Notes under the pieces: generated by a model
Seen by the model: the letters and a program-made list of their open reading frames with translations, nothing else
Told to the model about the DNA's origin: nothing
Database searches by the model: none
From: an uncultured Pseudomonadales bacterium
Lineage (GTDB): Bacteria; Pseudomonadota; Gammaproteobacteria; Pseudomonadales; CANNCY01
Length of the DNA stretch: 64,000 nucleotides
Assembly: GCA_947503335.1 (NCBI GenBank)
Contig: CANNCY010000001.1
Location: 620,001 to 684,000 of the forward strand
Direction: 5' to 3'
Part shown: in pieces, positions 58,810 to 64,000 of the stretch
Numbering within the stretch: the first letter of the stretch is position 1
Layout of the letters: each line of letters opens with the position of its first letter
Translations under genes and position numbers: made by a program

Positions 58810-59688
58810 CTACTGCTGAGTAGATTTGGTTCTCAGAAGATCTATAAGTGCTTGTGCAGCTTTTGATGTTGGTTTAGTGGGGTGCCGTACAATGCCTAGG
58901 TCACGATGAATGTTAAGGCCCTGCACGTCAACAATGACGAGCGAATCTTTTACCATATCAATGGGCAATACGCTCCATCCCTGGCCAATACTAACTAACG
59001 AAGCAACCGTTTCTAGATAGTTGGTGGTCATCGCTAGCTCTAGAGTGAGTCGATGTTTGTCGAATACGCGCTGCACAATTTGCCCGGTATAGGTATCAAG
59101 ACCCGGCAGTACCGCAGGATATTTTGCAAGTTGGCTTAGGTTGCAGAACCCTCGCGCTGCCAATGGGTGATCTTCAGAGGTGACCACGCCCATAGGGTCG
59201 GGCCAAATTACCTCGGTGATCGTTTCAGGTTGTTTCGTAGGTGATAGTGTGACGATGGCCATGTCAAACTCACCTTGGCTAATTGCTTCGTACGCCTTTT
59301 CGCTATCTGTGAACTCGATTTGCAGTGTCACATCATTATATCGACGGCTGTATTCTCTTAGTACGGTTGGTAACCTGTGTAATCCTAAGTGGTGGCTAAT
59401 CGCCAGTTTAAGTGGGCCAGTAATTCGGGTATCTAGGTCACGAATCTGTTGGCGGCAATCTTCGATTTGTTGGTTAACGCTGCTTGCTAGCTTCACTGTG
59501 ATTTCACCAGCAGCCGTCAAGCCAAAGGTGCGGCGGTGGCGGTCAATAAGTGGCGTGCCCACACTCTGTTCTAACAGCTGAATTCTTTTGGTTAGTGCTG
59601 GCTGGGTAATGTGAAGGCGCTCGGCCGCTGCTACGAACGACTGTAGTTGTGAAAGCGCAAGTAGTGCGTTTAATTGTTTGATGTCCAT
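58810..59688 (-). CDS. LysR-family transcriptional regulator
   Basis: The 292-residue protein has the LysR HTH (MDIKQLNALLALSQLQSFVAAAERLHITQPALTKRIQLLE, here in parts: NALLALSQLQSF, AERLHITQPALTKRI) and a substrate-binding domain. It is transcribed away from leuC, the classic layout for control of leucine genes by a LysR regulator, as in Pseudomonas. The effector is unknown; a leucine-pathway intermediate is a natural guess. It touches the previous gene tail to tail. Confidence 0.88.
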   Translation of the reverse strand: MDIKQLNALLALSQLQSFVAAAERLHITQPALTKRIQLLEQSVGTPLIDRHRRTFGLTAAGEITVKLASSVNQQIEDCRQQIRDLDTRITGPLKLAISHHLGLHRLPTVLREYSRRYNDVTLQIEFTDSEKAYEAISQGEFDMAIVTLSPTKQPETITEVIWPDPMGVVTSEDHPLAARGFCNLSQLAKYPAVLPGLDTYTGQIVQRVFDKHRLTLELAMTTNYLETVASLVSIGQGWSVLPIDMVKDSLVIVDVQGLNIHRDLGIVRHPTKPTSKAAQALIDLLRTKSTQQ

Positions 59689-59704
59689 TGTATCGCCTTT
59701 TTGT

Positions 59705-59729
59705 ATAACTAAAAGTTATCAAAGTTATC
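59705..59729. promoter_or_regulatory. Operator-like repeats between LysR gene and leuC
   Basis: ATAACT-AAA-AGTTAT (59705-59719) is a perfect 15-bp inverted repeat of T-N11-A type, the usual LysR recognition site. Right after the centre, AAAGTTATC occurs twice in tandem (59712-59720 and 59721-59729). They lie 17-41 bases upstream of the LysR start and 73-97 upstream of leuC. Confidence 0.6.
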
Positions 59730-59801
59730 AATAATATCAAATTGTTTTATTTTGTTGTGCTGATTAAACTTACCGTAAATAACATTGGTAGGGTTAGATT
59801 T

Positions 59802-61217
59802 ATGGCCAAAACACTTTATGACAAATTGTTCGATCAGCACGTTGTCGCGCAGCGCGACGATGGTTCGGTTTTACTTTATATAGATCGTCACATTATTCAC
59901 GAGGTGACTAGCCCTCAAGCATTTGAAGGCTTGCGTCTTGCGGGTCGAACGCCGTGGCGAGTGTCTGCCAATGTGGCAACTCCTGATCACAATGTTCCTA
60001 CTACGATCGCCGAGCGCGCTAAAGGCGTAGAGGGAATCGTAGATGACACGTCTAGAATTCAGGTCAAGACCCTCGATGATAACTGCGATGAGTTTGGCAT
60101 TGTTGAGTTTAAGATTAACGATGATCGTCAGGGGATCGTGCACGTAGTGGGGCCAGAGACCGGCGCTTCATTACCAGGAATGACAATCGTGTGCGGTGAT
60201 TCTCATACCTCGACTCATGGAGCTTTAGCAGCATTGGCTCAAGGTATTGGTACATCAGAGGTTGAGCACGTGCTAGCTACCCAATGTTTGGTAGCCAAAA
60301 AAATGAAGAACATGCGGGTCAATGTGGTTGGCGTGTTAGATGAGGGTTTAACCGCAAAGGATATAGCGTTAGCAGTGATTGGCGCTATAGGCACGGCTGG
60401 AGGTACTGGTTACGCGATCGAATTCGCAGGTAGTGCAATCGAAGCGTTGAGCGTCGAAGGGCGAATGACCCTTTGTAATATGGCTATCGAGGCAGGCGCA
60501 CGTGCGGGGTTGGTTGCTGTTGATGACAAAACGCTTGAGTACGTGAAGGGGCGCCCTCTATCGCCTAAGGCAGATGACTGGGACGCTGCTGTTTCGCAGT
60601 GGCGCGAATTGGTCTCAGATGAAGGGGCTCATTTCGATGCAGAAGTTGAGCTTGATGCGGCTTCTATTAAGCCACAGGTTACTTGGGGGACATCTCCTGA
60701 GCAGGTGATTGCTGTTGATCAGCTCATTCCTAAAGCAGAAGATCAGGCCGATACTGTTTCTCGCGATTCTGTTTCGCGAGCGCTTAGTTATATGGGCTTA
60801 AAAGGTGGAGAGGCACTTTCAGAGATCGGTATCGATAGGGTGTTTATTGGGTCATGTACCAACTCTCGAATCGAAGATCTCAGAGCTGCGGCGAAGGTAT
60901 TCGAAGGTCGTCATGTTGCTAGTTCAGTAAAAGAGGCGATCATTGTACCGGGTTCTCAGCAGGTGAAAAAACAAGCAGAGCAAGAGGGTCTGCATACCAT
61001 TTTTGAGGCTGCTGGCGCACAGTGGCGAGAGCCGGGCTGCTCAATGTGTTTAGGTATGAATGCCGATAGATTAGGTCAGGGCGAGCACTGCGCATCAACG
61101 TCTAATCGAAACTTTGAGGGTCGTCAAGGTGCGGGTGGTCGAACGCATTTGGTAAGCCCTGCGATGGCCGCGGCAGCAGCAGTAGCTGGAACATTTGTAG
61201 ATTTTAGAGAGCTATAG
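59802..61217 (+). CDS. leuC: 3-Isopropylmalate dehydratase large subunit
   Basis: LeuC and LeuD isomerise 2-isopropylmalate to 3-isopropylmalate with a [4Fe-4S] cluster. The 471-residue protein has [22 protein letters not shown]-like [21 protein letters not shown], and the cluster cysteines in [12 protein letters not shown] and CSMCLGMN. The start at ATG 59802 was chosen from this N-terminus; an upstream ATG at 59742 adds 20 residues across the operator. It precedes leuD by nine bases. Confidence 0.96.
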   Translation: MAKTLYDKLFDQHVVAQRDDGSVLLYIDRHIIHEVTSPQAFEGLRLAGRTPWRVSANVATPDHNVPTTIAERAKGVEGIVDDTSRIQVKTLDDNCDEFGIVEFKINDDRQGIVHVVGPETGASLPGMTIVCGDSHTSTHGALAALAQGIGTSEVEHVLATQCLVAKKMKNMRVNVVGVLDEGLTAKDIALAVIGAIGTAGGTGYAIEFAGSAIEALSVEGRMTLCNMAIEAGARAGLVAVDDKTLEYVKGRPLSPKADDWDAAVSQWRELVSDEGAHFDAEVELDAASIKPQVTWGTSPEQVIAVDQLIPKAEDQADTVSRDSVSRALSYMGLKGGEALSEIGIDRVFIGSCTNSRIEDLRAAAKVFEGRHVASSVKEAIIVPGSQQVKKQAEQEGLHTIFEAAGAQWREPGCSMCLGMNADRLGQGEHCASTSNRNFEGRQGAGGRTHLVSPAMAAAAAVAGTFVDFREL

Positions 61218-61226
61218 GAGTATTTG

Positions 61227-61886
61227 ATGAAAGCTTTTACACAGCATTTTGGGCTAGTAGTACCCATTGATCGTGCGAATGTTGACACCGACATGATCAT
61301 TCCAAAGCAGTTTCTAAAGTCTATCAAGCGCACAGGTTTTGGGCCTAATTTATTTGATGAGCTTAGATATCTTGATGTAGGGGAGCCTGGGCAAGACTGT
61401 AGCACTCGCCCAATTAATCCTGATTTTGAATTGAATCAGCCTCGATATGCCGGTGCGTCGGTGTTAGTTGCGCGTGATAATTTTGGTTGTGGCTCGAGCC
61501 GAGAGCATGCACCTTGGGCCCTAGATGATTTTGGTATCCGTGTTGTGATCGCGCCGTCTTTTGCAGATATTTTTTATAACAACTGCTTTAAGAACGGGTT
61601 GTTGCCAATTGTGTTAAGCGCTGAGCAAGTAGCTGAACTATTTGATCAGGTAGCGGCTGAAGAAGGGTATTCGTTGACAGTAGATTTGGCGGCCCAGACC
61701 GTTATTACGCCAGCGGGTAAGGTGTTTAATTTTGAAATTGATCAATTTAGAAAAGACTGTCTATTAAAAGGTTTAGACGAGATCGGTTTAACGCTTCAAG
61801 ATTCAGAAGCTATTAAGAAGTTTGAGCAGGCGCATCTGGCGTCTCGCCCATGGTTGCAGGCAAGTGAGGAGAAATTCAGTGCCTAA
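61227..61886 (+). CDS. leuD: 3-Isopropylmalate dehydratase small subunit
   Basis: LeuD is the small subunit of the isomerase. The 219-residue protein has [36 protein letters not shown] and [13 protein letters not shown], the swivelling-domain signatures. TAGGAG precedes the ATG; a TTG directly before the ATG was ignored. It overlaps leuB by eight bases. Confidence 0.95.
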   Translation: MKAFTQHFGLVVPIDRANVDTDMIIPKQFLKSIKRTGFGPNLFDELRYLDVGEPGQDCSTRPINPDFELNQPRYAGASVLVARDNFGCGSSREHAPWALDDFGIRVVIAPSFADIFYNNCFKNGLLPIVLSAEQVAELFDQVAAEEGYSLTVDLAAQTVITPAGKVFNFEIDQFRKDCLLKGLDEIGLTLQDSEAIKKFEQAHLASRPWLQASEEKFSA

Positions 61887-62952
61887 GGTTTTATTATTGC
61901 CCGGTGATGGCATTGGCCCAGAGATTATGTCGCAAGCAGAGCGAGTGCTCGATGTAGTAAACGAAAAATTCGATTTGCAGATCGAAACTGAGCATGGTTT
62001 GTTGGGAGGCTCAGCTATTGATGCCCATGGCGTGCCAATGCCCGAAGAAACTTTGTTAAAGGCTAAGCAGGTCGATGCCGTTTTACTTGGTGCTGTAGGT
62101 GGCCCTAAATGGGATAACCTTGATCGAGAAATTCGTCCTGAAAAAGGCCTGTTAGGTATCCGTAGTGGTTTAGAGCTATTCGCAAATTTGCGCCCAGCGT
62201 TAACATATTCACAGCTTGCTAGTGCGTCATCGTTACGTGCTGAATTGGTTTCTGGTTTGGATATTTTAATTGTGCGAGAGCTAACTGGAGGTATTTATTT
62301 TGGGCAGCCTCGCGGTATTCACACAAACGATGCTGGAGATCGCGAAGGTTTTAACACCTATCGTTACGACGAGTCTGAAATAAAGCGTATTGGGCGAGTG
62401 GCTTTTGAAAGTGCTCGCAAGCGAAACGGTCGATTGTGCTCGGTTGATAAAGCGAATGTGCTAGAGGCTACGGTTTTGTGGCGCGAGGTTATGAATGAGC
62501 TGGCTGCTGACTATCCAGATGTTGAATTAACACATATGTATGTTGATAACGCAGCCATGCAACTTGTTAAAGAGCCCAAGCAGTTTGATGTGATTGTCAC
62601 TGGCAATATGTTTGGCGACATTTTGTCTGATATCGCGGCAATGTTGACAGGCTCAATTGGTATGTTGCCGTCAGCGTCTTTAAATCACTCGGGTGTTGGT
62701 ATGTACGAGCCATGCCATGGGTCGGCACCCGATATCGCGGGGCAGGGAGTTGCTAATCCGTTAGCGATGATTCTGTCTTTGTCGATGATGTTGCGCTACA
62801 GCCTTAAGCAAGAAGCTGCAGCACAAGCAATAGATGATGCGGTTTCAGCAGTCTTAGACCAAGGTTTGCGCACTGGCGATATCATGACTGACGGTATGAC
62901 AGCTGTTGGCACGCAAGAGATGGGTGATGCAGTGGTTGCAGCACTTCAGTAA
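61879..62952 (+). CDS. leuB: 3-Isopropylmalate dehydrogenase
   Basis: LeuB makes 4-methyl-2-oxopentanoate precursor by oxidative decarboxylation with NAD+. The 357-residue protein starts with GTG and reads [16 protein letters not shown], then [33 protein letters not shown], and [15 protein letters not shown]. The GTG follows GTGAGGAGA in the leuD end. The longer frame from 61822 would read through leuD without family similarity. A short gap leads to asd. Confidence 0.95.
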   Translation: MPKVLLLPGDGIGPEIMSQAERVLDVVNEKFDLQIETEHGLLGGSAIDAHGVPMPEETLLKAKQVDAVLLGAVGGPKWDNLDREIRPEKGLLGIRSGLELFANLRPALTYSQLASASSLRAELVSGLDILIVRELTGGIYFGQPRGIHTNDAGDREGFNTYRYDESEIKRIGRVAFESARKRNGRLCSVDKANVLEATVLWREVMNELAADYPDVELTHMYVDNAAMQLVKEPKQFDVIVTGNMFGDILSDIAAMLTGSIGMLPSASLNHSGVGMYEPCHGSAPDIAGQGVANPLAMILSLSMMLRYSLKQEAAAQAIDDAVSAVLDQGLRTGDIMTDGMTAVGTQEMGDAVVAALQ

Positions 62953-62969
62953 TGAATTGGAGTAGATAG

Positions 62970-64000
62970 ATGAAAGTTGGATTTGTCGGTTGGCGCGGTA
63001 TGGTCGGCTCTGTGCTGATGCAACGTATGACTGAAGAGCGTGATTTTGAAGGTTTAGATGCGACCTTTTATACAACCTCGCAAACAGGGCTGGTAGCACC
63101 TAATTTTGGTGAAAAAGATAATGGTGTGTTGGTTGATGCATTTGATATTGAGCATCTATCAAAACAAGACGTCATTCTTACCTGTCAAGGTGGCGATTAT
63201 ACGACAGCAGTGCATCAGAAATTGCGTGATGCAGGTTGGTTGGGCTATTGGATAGATGCAGCGTCTACATTAAGAATGACTGATGCCGCTACAATTGTAT
63301 TAGATCCTGTAAACCGTAGTTTAATCGATAGGCGCGTTGCTGATGGCTGCAAAGATTTTGTTGGCGGTAACTGCACGGTTAGTTTGATGTTAATGGCCTT
63401 AGGAGACTTGTTTGCTAACGGGCATGTTGAGTGGGCTTCTGCGCACACCTATCAGGCGGCATCTGGTGCAGGCGCTGCTAACATGAAAGAACTGATAGCG
63501 CAGATGGGTTACTTGTACGATAGTGTTGCCGATGTGTTGCAGCAGGCGCCTGTTCTAGAGGTAGATCAGCTGCTAGCAGATGCTATGCGTAATGAGTCGA
63601 TGCCTATAGAGCAGTTTGGTCAGCCGTTAGCAGGTAGTTTGCTGCCATGGATCGACACACAGGTTGAAGGCGGGCGTTCTCGTGAAGAGTGGAAGGCTCA
63701 AGTAGAGACACAACGTATACTAGGTCACAGTTCTTTAACACCAGTTGATGGAACCTGTGTTCGAGTAGGTGCAATGCGATGCCATTCACAGGCAATTACC
63801 ATAAAATTGAAGGAATCCCTATCTCTGGATACTGTTGAGGCTTTAATTAAAGAGGGTAATGAGTGGGTAGAGTTTGTTGAGAATGACCGCGAAGCCACTA
63901 TTTCTAGGCTCTCGCCCAAAACTTACACCGGTTCGCTTAAGATAGGTGTTGGGCGTGTTCGCAAGATGACGATGGGTGATCAGTATCTGAATGTCTTCAC
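62970..64000 (+). CDS. asd: Aspartate-semialdehyde dehydrogenase, C-terminally cut by the window
   Basis: Asd reduces aspartyl phosphate to the semialdehyde, a branch point for lysine, methionine, threonine and diaminopimelate. The visible 343 residues begin MKVGFVGWRGMVGSVLMQRM and include the active-site Cys135 in GGNCTVSLM, HTYQAASGAGAANMKE and VGAMRCHSQAI. The usual length is about 370, so some 27 residues are beyond the edge. It is in the same direction as leuCDB, with GGAGTAG upstream, as in Pseudomonas. Confidence 0.94.
   Translation, partial: MKVGFVGWRGMVGSVLMQRMTEERDFEGLDATFYTTSQTGLVAPNFGEKDNGVLVDAFDIEHLSKQDVILTCQGGDYTTAVHQKLRDAGWLGYWIDAASTLRMTDAATIVLDPVNRSLIDRRVADGCKDFVGGNCTVSLMLMALGDLFANGHVEWASAHTYQAASGAGAANMKELIAQMGYLYDSVADVLQQAPVLEVDQLLADAMRNESMPIEQFGQPLAGSLLPWIDTQVEGGRSREEWKAQVETQRILGHSSLTPVDGTCVRVGAMRCHSQAITIKLKESLSLDTVEALIKEGNEWVEFVENDREATISRLSPKTYTGSLKIGVGRVRKMTMGDQYLNVF

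Noticed and set aside
61822-61878. Longer LeuB frame starting inside leuD
   Set aside because: Residues before GTG 61879 do not resemble LeuB and there is a ribosome site right before the GTG.

Overview
The window is a continuous piece of chromosome from a gammaproteobacterium. Gene content and order strongly resemble Pseudomonas and related marine orders: mfd/gap/nqrABCDEF-apbE-nqrM-sthA, lolCDE-comEC-exbBD-lpxK-kdsB-ptp-murB, gacA-uvrC-pgsA-tRNA-Gly-tRNA-Cys, gltA/sdhCDAB-sucAB-lpd-sucCD, LysR/leuCDB-asd. A complete Na+-translocating NADH:quinone reductase points to a marine or halotolerant aerobe. Species is inference; no rRNA is present. Coding density is high, many genes overlap by 1-17 bases, and I saw no insertion sequence, prophage, CRISPR array or defence island.

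Layout. 1-2020: the 5' end of mfd, divergent from a long-form glyceraldehyde-3-phosphate dehydrogenase. 2021-10804: leader, nqrA-F, the flavinylation gene apbE, the iron-delivery gene nqrM and the transhydrogenase sthA. 10794-25133: envelope and repair genes (glycerophosphodiesterase, lolCDE, DUF2062 protein, flavodoxin-like protein, comEC, exbBD-lpxK-kdsB-ptp-murB, gacA-uvrC, pgsA). 25216-25412: two tRNA genes with promoter and terminator. 25414-33870: mostly minus-strand accessory genes, including a desaturase with a coiled-coil tail, a PuuB-like oxidase, a secreted DUF305/LVIVD fusion, thymidine kinase, a DUF1643 protein and a mini OstA-like protein. 33978-46918: the TCA-cycle block, gltA leftward and sdhCDAB-sucAB-lpd-sucCD rightward, with strong promoters and several RNA hairpins. 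46975-58809: glnK overlapping a GH84 glycosidase, a small membrane protein, an RDD protein, dinB, paired thioesterases, htpG, gpsA, a SixA-like phosphatase, an alpha/beta hydrolase, prmB, aroC and an unknown exported protein. 58810-64000: a LysR regulator divergent from leuCDB and the start of asd.

How it works together: the TCA block supplies NADH and succinate to the quinone pool, Nqr turns NADH oxidation into a sodium gradient, and ApbE and NqrM mature the Nqr flavin and iron sites. Most genes are core and well understood. I found no convincing wholly new multi-gene system. The least explained items are a three-way-junction RNA plus terminator between sdhB and sucA, the DUF305/propeller fusion, the GH84 enzyme coupled to glnK, and the leuC operator.
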